A stretch of 45,483 nucleotides of DNA from Streptomyces sp. 8L. GTDB taxonomy: Bacteria; Actinomycetota; Actinomycetes; Streptomycetales; Streptomycetaceae. The stretch lies in assembly GCF_020176795.1 (NCBI RefSeq), contig NZ_JAIUKE010000040.1, positions 1 through 45,483 on the forward strand, in the 5' to 3' direction. Every line of letters begins with the position of its first letter. Position 1 is the first letter of the stretch. The translations under genes and the position numbers were made by a program. Shown here one piece after another: positions 33,989 to 45,483 of this stretch. The notes beneath the pieces were generated by a model that saw only the letters and a program-made list of their open reading frames with translations, did no database searches and had not been told where the DNA came from.

Positions 33989-34438
33989 TCAGATCTCCAG
34001 CAGCACCGTGAAGGGTCCGTCGTTCGTCAGGGAGACCCGCATGTGCGCGCCGAAGCTCCCCGTGTGCACGGTCGCGCCGAGCGCCCGCAGCCGTGCCACC
34101 ACCTCGTCGACCAGCGGTTCGGCCACGGGTCCTGGCGCGGCGGCGTTCCAGGTGGGGCGGCGGCCCTTGCGGGCGTCCCCGTAGAGGGTGAACTGCGAGA
34201 CCACCAGGAGCGGCGCGTTCGTCTCGGAGCAGGACCGCTCGCCGTCGAGCATGCGGATCGACCAGAGCTTCGCGGCGAGCCGCGCCGCCTTCTCCGGCGT
34301 GTCGTCGTGGGTCACCCCCACCAGCACGCACAGGCCCTCGCCCGCCACCTCCCCGACGGTCTCCGTGACCGCCTCCGCCCCGGAGCCGGTCACCACCGTC
34401 ACGTTCGCACCGTCGACCCGCTGCACCACCGCTCGCAT
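33989..34438 (-). CDS. dtd: D-aminoacyl-tRNA deacylase
   Basis: 149 residues. The enzyme removes D-amino acids (and glycine) wrongly attached to tRNAs. Both active-site motifs are visible: SQFTLYGD (81-88) and the cross-subunit NDGPFT (139-144), a variant of NxGPVT with Gly-cisPro. The protein is a dimer. The segment [14 protein letters not shown] is a slightly longer loop than in E. coli. The ATG at 34438 has TAGGTT exactly 7 nt upstream, so the mRNA is probably leaderless. It converges on ygfZ through the repeat array. Confidence 0.95.
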   Translation of the reverse strand: MRAVVQRVDGANVTVVTGSGAEAVTETVGEVAGEGLCVLVGVTHDDTPEKAARLAAKLWSIRMLDGERSCSETNAPLLVVSQFTLYGDARKGRRPTWNAAAPGPVAEPLVDEVVARLRALGATVHTGSFGAHMRVSLTNDGPFTVLLEI

Positions 34439-34451
34439 ACGGACCAACCTA
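34439..34451 (-). promoter_or_regulatory. Leaderless -10 box for dtd
   Basis: TAGGTT on the minus strand (34451-34446), 7 nt before the ATG. Confidence 0.65.
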
Positions 34452-34566
34452 TCGGGGGCCGAACGGGTGCAGATCGCCCCCCTGGGCAGACGCGGGAGTG
34501 GCACCATGCACAGGGGGCGGTCGCGCTCGGCGCCGGTGGGGCGACGGTGGGTGACCGGTCGAGGGA

Positions 34567-34593
34567 GGGGGGGTCCCGCTTCGGGGTCCCCCC
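34567..34593 (+). terminator. Hairpin upstream of rsiG
   Basis: GGGGGGT, CCCG-CTT-CGGG, and CCCCCC form a two-part stem-loop 26 nt before the rsiG start. It may be a terminator or attenuator in the rsiG leader. Confidence 0.4.
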
Positions 34594-34618
34594 GGCTGAG
34601 TGAGGGGCAGTACGCGCG

Positions 34619-35392
34619 ATGAGCAGCACATCTGGAGCCGACAGGCCCGGGCATCCGGTCGAGCGGGCCGGGCGCCCGCCCGGCCCCGTGCCCAGCGCCC
34701 GTACGACGACGGGCACGGGCCGCGGGAGCGGCGAGGCGGTGGACCCGGACGGCGGCACCAGGACCGGCACCGGCACGGCGGCCGGTCCCGGCACGGGGGC
34801 CGTGCTGCCGGGGCAGCGGCCGTACGACTTCACCCGGCTGCGCCTGCCGGAGCTGCGCGCCCTGCGCCGCGACTCGCAGCGCGACGAGGCCGACCTGAGC
34901 TATCTGCGCCGGCTGCTCCAGGGACGCATCGACATCCTGCGGGACGAGCTGTCCCGCCGTACGGAGCGTGCGGAACGTACGGAGCGGTCTGAACGAACAG
35001 GGCCGGAGGCGAGTCCCGGGGCGGGGCCGGACGCGCCCGTGGCAGGCCCCGGCCCCGGAGGGCCCGCCACGTCGATGGTCGTCAGGCTCGCCGAGATCCT
35101 CTCCGACGCGCCCTCCAGCCACCGCACCTCCGCCCGGCACGTCACGCTGTCGACGCCCCGCGGCGCGGAGTGCCGCAGGCTGGCCGCGGAGACGCTCGCG
35201 GAGGTGGAGCTGTCCGACCTGGCGGCCCGTACGGACGAGGAACTGCACGCCGCGATGCGCAGGTTCGTCCGCAACGAGCAGCAGATCTCCCGGCGCCGCC
35301 ACCTGTTGCAGCGCACGGTGGACGGGTGCAGCGCGGAGATCGCCCGCAGGTACCGTGAGGGGGAAGCGCAGGTGGACGACCTGCTCACCTGA
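34619..35392 (+). CDS. rsiG: Anti-sigma factor RsiG (c-di-GMP-dependent, binds WhiG)
   Basis: 257 residues. The published signature E-x3-S-x2-R-x3-Q-x3-D appears twice: E90, S94, R97, Q101, D105, and E220, S224, R227, Q231, D235. In S. venezuelae these two helices form a coiled coil that holds a c-di-GMP dimer and sequesters the sporulation sigma factor WhiG. Residues 1-65 are disordered. A low-complexity linker (about 114-150, Glu/Arg then Gly/Pro) separates the helices. AGGGG lies 11 nt before ATG 34619. Low c-di-GMP should release WhiG and start spore formation. An unannotated coiled-coil protein is the only alternative; the double motif makes RsiG far more likely. Confidence 0.93.
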   Translation: MSSTSGADRPGHPVERAGRPPGPVPSARTTTGTGRGSGEAVDPDGGTRTGTGTAAGPGTGAVLPGQRPYDFTRLRLPELRALRRDSQRDEADLSYLRRLLQGRIDILRDELSRRTERAERTERSERTGPEASPGAGPDAPVAGPGPGGPATSMVVRLAEILSDAPSSHRTSARHVTLSTPRGAECRRLAAETLAEVELSDLAARTDEELHAAMRRFVRNEQQISRRRHLLQRTVDGCSAEIARRYREGEAQVDDLLT

Positions 35393-35486
35393 GTGGTACA
35401 GGCGTGCGGAGCACGCGGCCGGCGCGGGCCCACAAGGCCCGGCCCTCGCGCTGCCCCGGGCGCCTCGATGTCGAAAGGCCGACGAG

Positions 35487-36518
35487 ATGACACACGACCC
35501 CGGAGCCTCGGCACCGCCCATACCGTCCGCACCGTCTGGGCCTTCCGCACCGCACGGGGCGGCGGCGGCCCGCGCGACCGTGCCTCCGGTGCTCGCCGAG
35601 GTCGTACGGTCCGGGTTCGTGGAGGGCCACCACCGCGGCTCGCTGGTGCTGCTCGCGGCCGACGGCGGCGTGGAGTTCGCGCTCGGCGAGCCGGACGCGC
35701 CGGTCTTCCCGCGCTCCAGCAACAAGCCGATGCAGGCCGCCGCGGTGCTGCGGGCCGGTCTCGACCTGAGCGGCGAGCGGCTGGCGCTGGCCGCCGCCAG
35801 CCACTCCGGCGAGGGCTTCCACCTGGATCTCGTACGGTCGATGCTCGCCGAGTACGGTCTGACCGAGGCCGATCTGGGCACACCGCCCGACCTCCCGCTG
35901 GACCAGACCGAGGCGCGGGCGTACCTGGCGGCGGGCCACGCGCCCAGCAGGATCGCGATGAACTGCTCGGGCAAGCACACGGCGATGCTCGCGGCCTGCC
36001 TGCACAACGGCTGGCCGACCGAGACCTACCTCGACCCCGGGCACCCGCTCCAGAAGCTCGTGCGCACGGTGATCGAGGAGGCGGCGGGCGAGCCCGTCTC
36101 CGCTATCGGGACGGACGGCTGCGGCGCCCCTCTGATGGCGATCAGCCTCACGGGCCTCGCACGCGCCTTCCGCCACTTCGTGCTGGCCGAGCCGGGCACG
36201 CCGGAGCGCCGGGTGGCCGACGCGATGCGCGCGCATCCGCAATACGTGGCGGGTACGCGGCGCGCCGACACCTGGCTGATGGAGGGCGTCGCGGGGACGC
36301 TGTCGAAGACGGGCGCGGAGGCCGTGCAGGCGGTGGCGCTGGAGGACGGCAGGGCGCTGGCCCTGAAGATCGACGACGGCAACGGGCGGGCGGTCGGCCC
36401 GGTCATGGCGCGGGCGCTGGACCGGCTCGGCGTGCGGGCGGACGTGGTGGAGCGCATCGCCGAGTCGCCGCTGCTGGGCGGCGGCGCGGAGGTCGGCGGG
36501 GTCCTGGCGGCGTTCTGA
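35487..36518 (+). CDS. L-asparaginase II family protein
   Basis: 343 residues of the Rhizobium AnsA-type asparaginase family, which hydrolyses asparagine to aspartate and ammonia. Visible motifs: [31 protein letters not shown] (catalytic Ser/Lys region), [21 protein letters not shown] and [14 protein letters not shown]. The first 30 residues are a Pro/Ala/Ser extension. GAAAGG (35473-35478) lies 8 nt before ATG 35487. It begins 94 nt after rsiG on the same strand and may share its transcript. No signal peptide, so cytoplasmic. Confidence 0.88.
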   Translation: MTHDPGASAPPIPSAPSGPSAPHGAAAARATVPPVLAEVVRSGFVEGHHRGSLVLLAADGGVEFALGEPDAPVFPRSSNKPMQAAAVLRAGLDLSGERLALAAASHSGEGFHLDLVRSMLAEYGLTEADLGTPPDLPLDQTEARAYLAAGHAPSRIAMNCSGKHTAMLAACLHNGWPTETYLDPGHPLQKLVRTVIEEAAGEPVSAIGTDGCGAPLMAISLTGLARAFRHFVLAEPGTPERRVADAMRAHPQYVAGTRRADTWLMEGVAGTLSKTGAEAVQAVALEDGRALALKIDDGNGRAVGPVMARALDRLGVRADVVERIAESPLLGGGAEVGGVLAAF

Positions 36519-36653
36519 CGAGCGCCCCGGCCCCACCTCCCGGCCCGCGCATCCCGCATCCCGGCCGGCAACGGACGGCCCCCGCCTCCGGCCTCCCGGC
36601 CTCCCGCGTCCCGGCCGACGGGAAAGGGTGTGCGGGGCGCGGGGGTGTGCGCC

Positions 36654-36665
36654 TAGCGTGGCGGT
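36654..36665 (+). promoter_or_regulatory. Leaderless -10 box for the Eis-like gene
   Basis: TAGCGT at 36654-36659 ends 6 nt before ATG 36666. Confidence 0.6.
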
Positions 36666-37910
36666 ATGAGCGCCGAGGTACGTACCGTCACCGATTCCGA
36701 GTTCGCCGACTGGCTGCGCGCCGTGAACACGGGATTCCTGAACTCCACGCCCATTCCCTCGGAGGAAGTGGCGTCCCGGCTGGCCGGGACCGACCTCGGG
36801 CGGACCCGGGGCGCGTTCGACCAGGGGCGGTGCGTCGCGACGTACCGTTCCTTCGCCCAGGAGCTGACGGTGCCGGGCGGCGCGGTCGTACCGGCCGACG
36901 CGATCTCCTCCGTCACCGTCACCCCGAGCCACCGCGGCCAGGGGCTCCTGAAGCGGATGATCACCGCGGACCTCGCCGCCGCGAAGGAGCGGGGCGACGT
37001 CGTGGCGAACCTCGTCGCCGCCGAATACCGGATCTACGGGCGGTTCGGCTTCGGCCGGGCGACCCGCACGGCGGACTGGATCGTCGACGTGCCGCGCTCC
37101 GGCCTCGACGCGCGGCGCTGGTCGCCGCCCGAGGAGGGTGCGCGGATCGACCTGGTCGACGCGGCGGAGGTGCGCAAGCACGGCCCCGAGTTCCACGACC
37201 GGTGGCGAGTGCTCCAGCCGGGCGCCATCGACCGCGACGAGCGCTGGTGGCGCGTCAACACCGGGCTCGAACCGGTCGGCGAGCCCGACAAGGAGGCGTT
37301 CTACGCGATGTACAGGTCGGCGGCGGGCGAGGTCGAGGGGCTCGCCTCGTACACCGTCGACGGGAAGTGGAACGCCGGGAAGCAGCCGGTCAACAGCGTC
37401 GCGGTACGGCGCCTGAGCGCGACGTCGCCCGAGGTGGAGCGGGCCCTGTGGCTGTTCCTGTGCTCGCTCGACTGGGTCGTGGAGGTCTCCACGGGCCGGC
37501 GGGCGCCCGACGACCTGCTGCCCTACTACCTGCCCGACCCGCGCGCCGCGCGCCGGAACGGGGTGGCGGACTACCTCTGGCTGCGCGTCCTCGACACCGC
37601 GCGGGCGCTCGGGGCGCGGACGTACGGGGTACCGGGGACGCTGGTGCTCGACGTACGGGACGACGCGGGCATGGCGTCCGGCCGCTATCTCCTGGAGGCC
37701 ACGGCCGACGGCGCGACGTGCGCCCCGACGACGCGGGACGCGGATCTCACGCTCGGCGCGGGTGCGCTGGCTTCGCTGTACCTGGGCGACGAGACCCCCA
37801 CCCGGCTCGCCCTGCTCGGCGCGGTGGCGGAGGAGCGTCCTGGTGCCCTGGCCCGCGCGGAGGCGCTGTTCCACACACCGCGCCGGCCGTGGTGCCCCGA
37901 CATGTTCTGA
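36666..37910 (+). CDS. Eis-like GNAT N-acetyltransferase
   Basis: 414 residues with the Eis three-part layout: an N-terminal GNAT domain with the acetyl-CoA loop VTVTPSHRGQGLLKRMI (about 82-98), a second degenerate GNAT domain with YRIYGRFGFGRATR at the junction, and a C-terminal SCP2-like domain. The protein ends in Phe with a free C-terminal carboxylate (PWCPDMF), as in Eis where the terminal carboxylate acts in catalysis. Mycobacterial Eis acetylates aminoglycosides at several positions; the natural substrate in Streptomyces is unknown. ATG 36666 is set by TAGCGT 6 nt upstream. Confidence 0.88.
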   Translation: MSAEVRTVTDSEFADWLRAVNTGFLNSTPIPSEEVASRLAGTDLGRTRGAFDQGRCVATYRSFAQELTVPGGAVVPADAISSVTVTPSHRGQGLLKRMITADLAAAKERGDVVANLVAAEYRIYGRFGFGRATRTADWIVDVPRSGLDARRWSPPEEGARIDLVDAAEVRKHGPEFHDRWRVLQPGAIDRDERWWRVNTGLEPVGEPDKEAFYAMYRSAAGEVEGLASYTVDGKWNAGKQPVNSVAVRRLSATSPEVERALWLFLCSLDWVVEVSTGRRAPDDLLPYYLPDPRAARRNGVADYLWLRVLDTARALGARTYGVPGTLVLDVRDDAGMASGRYLLEATADGATCAPTTRDADLTLGAGALASLYLGDETPTRLALLGAVAEERPGALARAEALFHTPRRPWCPDMF

Positions 37911-38070
37911 CGTGGGGACAGGTCCTCCCACTGGTGCGGCCCGGTCGGCGGTTCGGCCACGGCTGCCGCCCGGCCCACGGCTGCCGCCCGGCCCGCCTGC
38001 GGCCCGGCTCCGAAGCGGTCGCCCGGCCGGACTCGACCGCGCGCCGCACCGTTCACGTCGCCGCACGCCG

Positions 38071-38844
38071 TCACGGTCTCCGCTCGTCGCGCAGGCGCGC
38101 CAGATGGACGGTGATGTCGGCGACGATCCCGACCGTCCCCGGCAGGGCCTGCGCGATCCGGCCGAATACCCGCTCGCGCTCCGTGGCCGGCAGTACGAGG
38201 TAGGCCGAGACGGTCGAGAGGTGGCCGACGTACTCACGGGCCGTCATCGTCAAACGCCTTGTGATCAGTGACTGCTGGACATCGGTGAACCACTCGGACC
38301 GCTGGAGTTCCGTGCCCGGCCACTGCATGTCGCTCTCCGGAGGTGTCCCGTCAGGGGACGGCACGTCGTCGCTCTCCAGGAAGGGCGCTCGTGCCACGCG
38401 CACGGCTTCCTCCACAGCCGGGTCGGCGGGCCGGACCGGGCCGCCGAACGAGGCGAACACGCCACCCGGTTCCAGCAGTGCCGCCACGCGCGGCCACCGG
38501 CCCTCCGGGGCCGTCCAGTGCAGCGCGGCCGCCGCGTAGACCAGGCCGTACCTCTCGCCGAGCCGTATGTCCTCGAACGCGGCTCGCTCGGTCCTGACAC
38601 CCGCCGGCACATGCTTCCGCAGTTCGGCGAGCATGGCCCCGTCGGGCTCGGTCGCGGTGACCGCGATCCCCCGCTCCGCGAACAGCCGCGTCGCCTTGCC
38701 CGTCCCCGCTCCGATCTCAAGGGCGGTCGGTACCGAACGGCCCGCATACGCCATGACCCGGTCGTAGAGCTCCACGCCGTACCCCGGCCGGAACCGTTCG
38801 TACGCCTCCGCCATCGTCCCGAAGCTCAGTGCGCGTCCCGGCAT
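38071..38844 (-). CDS. Class I SAM-dependent methyltransferase
   Basis: 257 residues starting MPGRALSFGTMAEAYERFRPGY. The SAM-binding glycine loop ALEIGAGTGKATRLFAERG follows at about residue 40-58, with acidic VTATEPDG and AALHWTAPEGRW typical of the UbiE/TrmR small-molecule methyltransferase group. The substrate is unknown. ATG 38844 has CAGGAT 7 nt upstream, fitting the leaderless pattern weakly. It lies next to the interrupted dipeptidase gene on the same strand. Confidence 0.85.
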   Translation of the reverse strand: MPGRALSFGTMAEAYERFRPGYGVELYDRVMAYAGRSVPTALEIGAGTGKATRLFAERGIAVTATEPDGAMLAELRKHVPAGVRTERAAFEDIRLGERYGLVYAAAALHWTAPEGRWPRVAALLEPGGVFASFGGPVRPADPAVEEAVRVARAPFLESDDVPSPDGTPPESDMQWPGTELQRSEWFTDVQQSLITRRLTMTAREYVGHLSTVSAYLVLPATERERVFGRIAQALPGTVGIVADITVHLARLRDERRP

Positions 38845-38920
38845 GGCGAGCATCCTGGCACGGACCGCGCCGTCGGTGCCGCACGATTTCTGTACGGTCC
38901 TCCCCCGCGACCTCGCCGGG

Positions 38921-39017
38921 TCACACGTCCCGGGCCGGTTCGAGAGGCCCGTAGAGGGCGTGCGGATGGCCGGCGTGCCGGGCCCAGTAGCGGTCGCCGT
39001 AGGACCAGTGCCACCAC
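38921..39017 (-). pseudogene. 3' end of the interrupted M15 D-Ala-D-Ala dipeptidase gene
   Basis: Encodes the C-terminal 30 residues of a VanX-type dipeptidase, reading WHWSYGDRYWARHAG and HPHALYGPLEPARDV to the TGA at 38921. It supplies the zinc-ligand His of the EWWHW motif, while the catalytic Glu is on the other side of the element (44938 onward). Joining 39017 to 44937 through one CACCAC copy restores the frame EWWHWSYGD. Read alone it has no start and should be inactive. Confidence 0.92.
39012..39017. repeat. Left flanking core CACCAC
   Basis: CACCAC at 39012-39017 abuts the left terminal repeat. The same hexamer abuts the right end at 44931-44936 (CACCACT, 7 bp, if the next T is counted). 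It overlaps the codons of the EWWHW active-site motif. Confidence 0.88.
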
Positions 39018-39055
39018 TTCCCTGATACTTGGATGTGTTCAAGCGTCAGGGGAGG
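39018..39055 (+). repeat. Left terminal inverted repeat
   Basis: Begins TTCCCTGATACTTGG, with TGTGTTCA at 39034-39041 (17th base from the end) and TCAGGG at 39046-39051. Pairs with the right end at 44893-44930. Confidence 0.88.
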
Positions 39056-39061
39056 CTCGGG

Positions 39062-40597
39062 TTGAACGAGTGGCAAGTGGTGTGGGTACCGGACCCGGAG
39101 TGGTGGGGATCGGCGCCAGTGGCGAGGGCGTTCGGGTTCGAGGACCTGCCGTTGGCGGTCGAGCAGATTGGTTTGATGCCAGGGGATCCTGTCTTCATCG
39201 CTCCTGATTTCACCATCGATTCCGGCCTGTTGGATTTTGTTCTGTCGGCGGATTTCCGCTTTCTCGAGCGGGAGACGAAGCGGAACTACGCGACGGACAT
39301 TCGCATTCTGTTGACATACCTGTCTTCGCGCGGCGTCTATTGGCGGCGAGCCTCCCCGCAGGACCTGTTGAACTACCGCAGCTGGCGCTGCGATGCACCG
39401 CAGAACCCCAGGCGCATCGGCGGCTCGAAGTGGAACCGTGAGGCTGCGGCGTTCACGCGGTTGTTCAAGTGGGCGAAGGTAGTTCCGCTGCCGGTGGACG
39501 CGTCGCGCCTGGAAGATCGTGCAGCCGACGCGGTCAGCGCACGGGTCTCGTGGCTGACGCCCCGAACATGGGGTTTGTGGTCCGACATCGGGCTTCGTGG
39601 TCACGGTCGTGACGGTGCACCGGCCTGGGGCTGGGAGGCCCGGACCGAAGCACGCAATACCTCGTTCGTCCGGTTCACGCTGAGCTCGGGGCTGCGGCGG
39701 CAGGAGGCCGGGTCGCTGCTGACCTTCGAACTGCCCGCCCAGCGGCTGCAGCACGGGCGCTACCTGCACGCTCAGCTCGCCGGGGCGGTAACCCGGTCGA
39801 AGAACGGCCGGACGTACTACGCGTCCGTGGAGTCCGTCGGGCAGGTCGAGACCTACGTCCAGTCGGAACGCGCCTGGGCAGTGCAGCGGGCCCAGCATCT
39901 GGGCCGTTACGAACAGCTTGACCAGATGCGCCTGGTCACGAAGGTGACCGGTGGCCGGGCAAGGAAGGTGTTCTGGGTCGACCGCAACGGCGTCGAAGGA
40001 CAGCAGCTGCTGACCCGGCTGGGCTGGCAGGAACGGCAGTGGCTGTTCCTGGAGGGCCCGCAGGGTCCGGAACCTGCGTGGCTGTGGTTGACCGAGCAGG
40101 GCATGCCGATGCTGCCAGACCGCTGGAACCAGGTGTTCACCTCGACCAACTCGCGGTGCGAGGAGGTTCTGCTGACGCCGGCCGAGCGGGAGGTGGGCCG
40201 TGATCTGCGGGCTGTCGAGGTGCGAGGCAAGACTCCGTACGCGACGCCGCACTCCACCCGGCACTCTTTCGCGCTCTACATGTTGATCCTGCTGAACCAG
40301 CTGATGGAGGCCCGCTTCGGGTTGACGAAGGAGGACCGCCGGGACTTCGCGCTGCTGTTCGGCGATCCGTGGTGGATGGTCAAGACTCTGCTGGGCCATG
40401 CGGATGTCGAGACAACGAAGCGTCATTACCTGGCTCCCGTCGCGCATTTGCAGCTGGAGTCGATCCTGGCCTCGGCTGATGCCGACGAGTCCCAGGAAGT
40501 CGAGGACGTGGATGGGGTGTTCGCCCGCCTGGCAAGGGAGACGGCCGGGATCCAGGACATCGACGGGCTCGTCGACCAGGTGAAGGTGGGTTCCTGA
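39062..40597 (+). CDS. Tyrosine recombinase A (complete catalytic set)
   Basis: 511 residues from TTG 39062. An N-terminal core-binding domain (FRFLERETKRNYATDIRILL, about 66-85) recognises DNA. The catalytic domain has all expected residues: Arg212 (SSGLRRQE), Lys247 (TRSKNGRT), His397 and Arg400 (HSTRHSFA), His446 (LLGHADVETT) and the nucleophile Tyr456. I prefer TTG 39062 because GGGGAGG (39049-39055) lies 6 nt upstream; TTG 39029 would start inside the terminal repeat. The stop overlaps the next start by one base (TGATG). It is probably the strand-cutting enzyme of the element. Confidence 0.9.
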   Translation: MNEWQVVWVPDPEWWGSAPVARAFGFEDLPLAVEQIGLMPGDPVFIAPDFTIDSGLLDFVLSADFRFLERETKRNYATDIRILLTYLSSRGVYWRRASPQDLLNYRSWRCDAPQNPRRIGGSKWNREAAAFTRLFKWAKVVPLPVDASRLEDRAADAVSARVSWLTPRTWGLWSDIGLRGHGRDGAPAWGWEARTEARNTSFVRFTLSSGLRRQEAGSLLTFELPAQRLQHGRYLHAQLAGAVTRSKNGRTYYASVESVGQVETYVQSERAWAVQRAQHLGRYEQLDQMRLVTKVTGGRARKVFWVDRNGVEGQQLLTRLGWQERQWLFLEGPQGPEPAWLWLTEQGMPMLPDRWNQVFTSTNSRCEEVLLTPAEREVGRDLRAVEVRGKTPYATPHSTRHSFALYMLILLNQLMEARFGLTKEDRRDFALLFGDPWWMVKTLLGHADVETTKRHYLAPVAHLQLESILASADADESQEVEDVDGVFARLARETAGIQDIDGLVDQVKVGS

Positions 40598-42329
40598 TGA
40601 GCCCTCGTGGGCGCCGGGCCGTCCTGCCGCCAGCTGATTTCGTAGTCGAGCCGCCGATCGCCGCGGACGGCCTGGTCGTCACGATGGTCAACAAGGCTGG
40701 CCACGAGAAGAGGTTCGACTTCGCGGACCTGTCGGTTCCGGCTCCGATGCAGCGGTCCTTGGCTGTGGTGTTCGCCGCCCAGCAGCCGAGGTGGAACAGC
40801 CATATCACCGCCACGTCTGCCTGGCGGAGGCTGGCGGTGTTCGCCGAGTTCGTCTCGGGACTCGACTCGGTGCCCGAGGACCTGCCCGATCTGGATGCGG
40901 CGGTTCTCAAACGCTGGCGGCTGCGGCACGTCAAAACCAACACCGGACGCACCACGCTGCGGGTCGTGCACCGCCTGCTCCGCACGGATCCTCGGTTGAG
41001 TACGGGAGCGGTCGCCGAAGAACTCGCCCGCCGCGTCCCGGCACCGAAGCCGGTCAGGAAGTCCTACAACGAGTCGGAGCGCGAGCGCGTCCTGCTGGCC
41101 GCCGGGCGGCAGTTCCGCTCCGCCTGGCTGCGGATCGCCGAGAACACGGCCCTGCTCGAGAAGTGGCAGGCGGGTACTTTGGACGAGAGGAGCCGTGAGG
41201 GGAAGCTCGGCAAGATTCTGGAGCATCTGGCTCGCGTCGGAGACGTTCCGCGCACACAGCTGCCCAGCGGCAAGATGGCGGTGACCAACTGGCGCCTGCT
41301 GGGCGGCCGAGACGGTGAACACACCTGGGGACGACTCTTTCTTTCCCAAGCCGAACTGACGGCTCTGGCAGTGCTGATGACCGACCGCTTCGGCTGGAAC
41401 CTCTCCGTCTTCGACCGCCTGCCTGCCCCGACCCGGGCCCCGTCGGTTGCGGAGACGGCCAACATCACCTACCAAGTGCAGATCGAGAAACGGCGGGCCG
41501 GAAACAGCCGCTGGTTCTCCACGGAGAACATCACCGATTCCGGGGCCGACTCCCCAGGACGCCTGATCACGCAGGCCCTGGCGGCCACCCTCCAGGGCAG
41601 GCTGCTGGCCGCCCGACTCGCCCCCGGCACCGACCTGTTGATGACCGCCCGCAGTTCCCTTCTGGCAGGCAGCAGCTCCACAGACCTGGACCGGCCTCAG
41701 CCTCTTGGCCCGCTGATCTTCGGGGTCTCGGGAGCCGACGCGAAGGAATGGGCCGATACGCATCACCTGAGCGGGTCGCCGTTTCGCCGACTGCGTCGCA
41801 CGACGGTGACCCGCGAAGGCAAGCCCCTCCAGCACACCCAGGACACTCACGAGAGCGTCTACGTCATTCCCGACGAAACTGTCCAGGAAGCCTCCCAAGA
41901 GGTCTTCGAGGACGGCGCGCTCGAGGCCCTCGACCAGGCGAAAGAGACGGTCTTCCGCGGTCGTCTCGCCTCGGCACCCGAGCCCGGCCACGGACAGACC
42001 GCCACAGCGGACTGCGCGGACGAGACCACCACCGCCTGGCCGGCTGAAGGCGGCGGCTGCGGCGCCGACTTCCTGCTCTGCCTGGCCTGCCCGAACGCAC
42101 ACGTTCATCCCGGTCACTACCCCCGCCTCGCTCTCCTGCACGAGCAGGTCGACAGCCTGCAGTCCGTGCTGCCTGAGCAGCTCTGGTACTCGCGCTGGGG
42201 GGAGCACGCCCAGCGGCTGAACAACCTGGCAAGCCGGGTCGGACCGACAGCCTGGACCACCGCGCGGAGACGGGTCAGCGACACCGACCGCACCGTCGTC
42301 GACCTCCTGCTGAAAGGACAGCTGGCCCC

Positions 42330-42333
<4 letters not shown>
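40597..42333 (+). CDS. Recombinase-like protein B (degenerate, Cys-rich tail)
   Basis: 578 residues. A SAM-like core-binding region (NSHITATSAWRRLAVFAEFV, about 67-86) is followed by a divergent catalytic domain. A box-I Arg is not recognisable (DRFGWNLSVFDRLP). Box-II-like FRRLRRTTVTREG and HTQDTHESVYVIPD (His413, Tyr422) suggest retained Arg and possibly Tyr. The C-terminus has a CxxC-type cluster (C473, C488, C495, C498, plus His502/507) that may bind zinc. ATG overlaps the previous stop. It resembles the auxiliary recombinases of Tn554-like systems; the catalytic status is uncertain. Confidence 0.75.
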
Positions 42334-44866
<2,533 letters not shown>

Positions 44867-44892
44867 TAACCCCCGGCACGCGACCTCACGCT

Positions 44893-44930
44893 GGCCACCC
44901 TGAAGCTGAACACAAGAACTTGACTGGGAA
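44893..44930 (-). repeat. Right terminal inverted repeat
   Basis: Read from the end inwards: TTCCCAGTCAAGTTC, with TGTGTTCA at 44914-44907 and TCAGGG at 44903-44898. It matches the left end in the same spacing. Confidence 0.88.
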
Positions 44931-44936
44931 CACCAC
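44931..44936. repeat. Right flanking core CACCAC
   Basis: Second copy of the CACCAC core (CACCACT 44931-44937). The bases after it (CGGTGGGGTAG) continue the dipeptidase reading frame. Confidence 0.88.
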
Positions 44937-45483
44937 TCGGTGGGGTAGTTGACGAGCCCGGCCGAGCCCAGCGCCGCGCCCAGCAGGTCCCGGTGGGCGA
45001 GGGCCTGGGCGGGGACGGGGGCGTGCGTGTAGCAGGCGCCCCCGCTCTCCTCCGGGTTCGCGTTGACCCGGGTGCCCAGGTCGAGTTCGGTGCCGTCCTC
45101 CGTCACGAGGGTCAGGTCGACGGCCGCGCCCGCGCTGTGCGGGGCGATCTCGGGCGGGGACACATACCGGCTGGCGGCGGCCCGGACGTTCTCGGCGGTC
45201 CAGTCGGGGTGCGCGGCGCGCAACTCGTCGGCGTACGAGGTGAAGTACCTGCGCTGCAAGGCCGGCGGGCGGTAGCCCTCAAGGAACAACAGCCGTATTC
45301 CGGAGGGGAGTTGCCCCTGCGCGGCGACGAGGCGCTCGGCGACGCCCTCGCGCAGGTACATGTAGGTGTCCTGCCGCGCCGCCTCGCGGCCGTCGACGCG
45401 CAGGGCGCCGCCCCGGTAGGCGCGTACGTCGACGAGCGGTTCGCCGCACTCCTCGACGGGTACGGAGGTCACCCGGGGGTCGG
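44931..45483 (-). pseudogene. 5' part of the interrupted M15 D-Ala-D-Ala dipeptidase gene (runs off the window)
   Basis: The minus-strand frame enters from the window edge and reads VPVEECGEPLVDVRAYRGG to GLVNYPTEW, then into the element (CSQSSS and onward) until a stop at 44414. VanX-like hallmarks: EGYRPPALQRRYF, and zinc ligands His and Asp in HSAGAAVDLTL. The last native residues are the catalytic Glu and one Trp of EWWHW. The His of that motif is 5.9 kb away at 39012. The true start may lie beyond 45483; GTG 45472 is only one possibility. The family cleaves D-Ala-D-Ala or related dipeptides in wall recycling. Confidence 0.92.

Noticed and set aside
39029..39061. TTG 39029 as start of recombinase A
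   Set aside because: It lies inside the terminal inverted repeat and has no Shine-Dalgarno. TTG 39062 has GGGGAGG 6 nt upstream.

Overview
The window is high-GC actinobacterial DNA, almost certainly a Streptomyces core chromosome. Codons end almost always in G or C. Recognisable Streptomyces genes include msiK, phoR-phoP-phoU, carD, ispD-ispF-cysS-rlmB, nur and rsiG. From memory, the gene order resembles the S. coelicolor stretch from about SCO4240 (msiK) to SCO4180 (nur), with extra accessory genes. Many genes appear leaderless: a TANNNT -10 box ends 6-7 nt before the start codon.

Layout. 1-9.7 kb: msiK (the shared sugar-importer ATPase), a small secreted protein, a sugar-1-phosphate nucleotidyltransferase, a DoxX-type membrane protein, an overlapping sulfotransferase-glycosyltransferase pair and a secreted streptogrisin-type protease. 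9.8-13.5 kb: a PadR regulator with its membrane-protein partner, two coupled tiny proteins, and an XRE/DUF5753-DUF6879 regulator cluster. 13.6-18.7 kb: rlmB, cysS, ispF, ispD and carD, all on the minus strand. 19.5-23.5 kb: a lipoprotein, then phoP-phoR divergent from phoU across a clear PHO box. 23.7-28.1 kb: a cysteine-rich peptide, a G/C homopolymer tract of doubtful quality, and two TetR modules with repeated operators, one facing a small efflux protein and one facing a short-chain dehydrogenase. 28.2-38.8 kb: gpmA, an MFS transporter, a DsrE-like protein, a 33-residue membrane protein, a nitrobindin-like protein, nur, ygfZ, dtd, rsiG (two c-di-GMP signature motifs), asparaginase, an Eis-like acetyltransferase and a methyltransferase.

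39.0-44.9 kb is the most interesting part. A 5.9-kb mobile element (39018-44930) with imperfect terminal inverted repeats sits between two copies of CACCAC and interrupts a VanX-like (M15) D-Ala-D-Ala dipeptidase gene exactly at its EWWHW active-site motif. It encodes three tandem tyrosine-recombinase-type proteins (only the first with all catalytic residues; the other two with cysteine-rich tails) and a small HTH/coiled-coil protein. All four genes overlap, and there is no cargo. The arrangement recalls Tn554 (TnpA/TnpB/TnpC) and other multi-recombinase elements, but it differs in gene number and gene size. Joining the flanks at one CACCAC copy restores the dipeptidase reading frame exactly.
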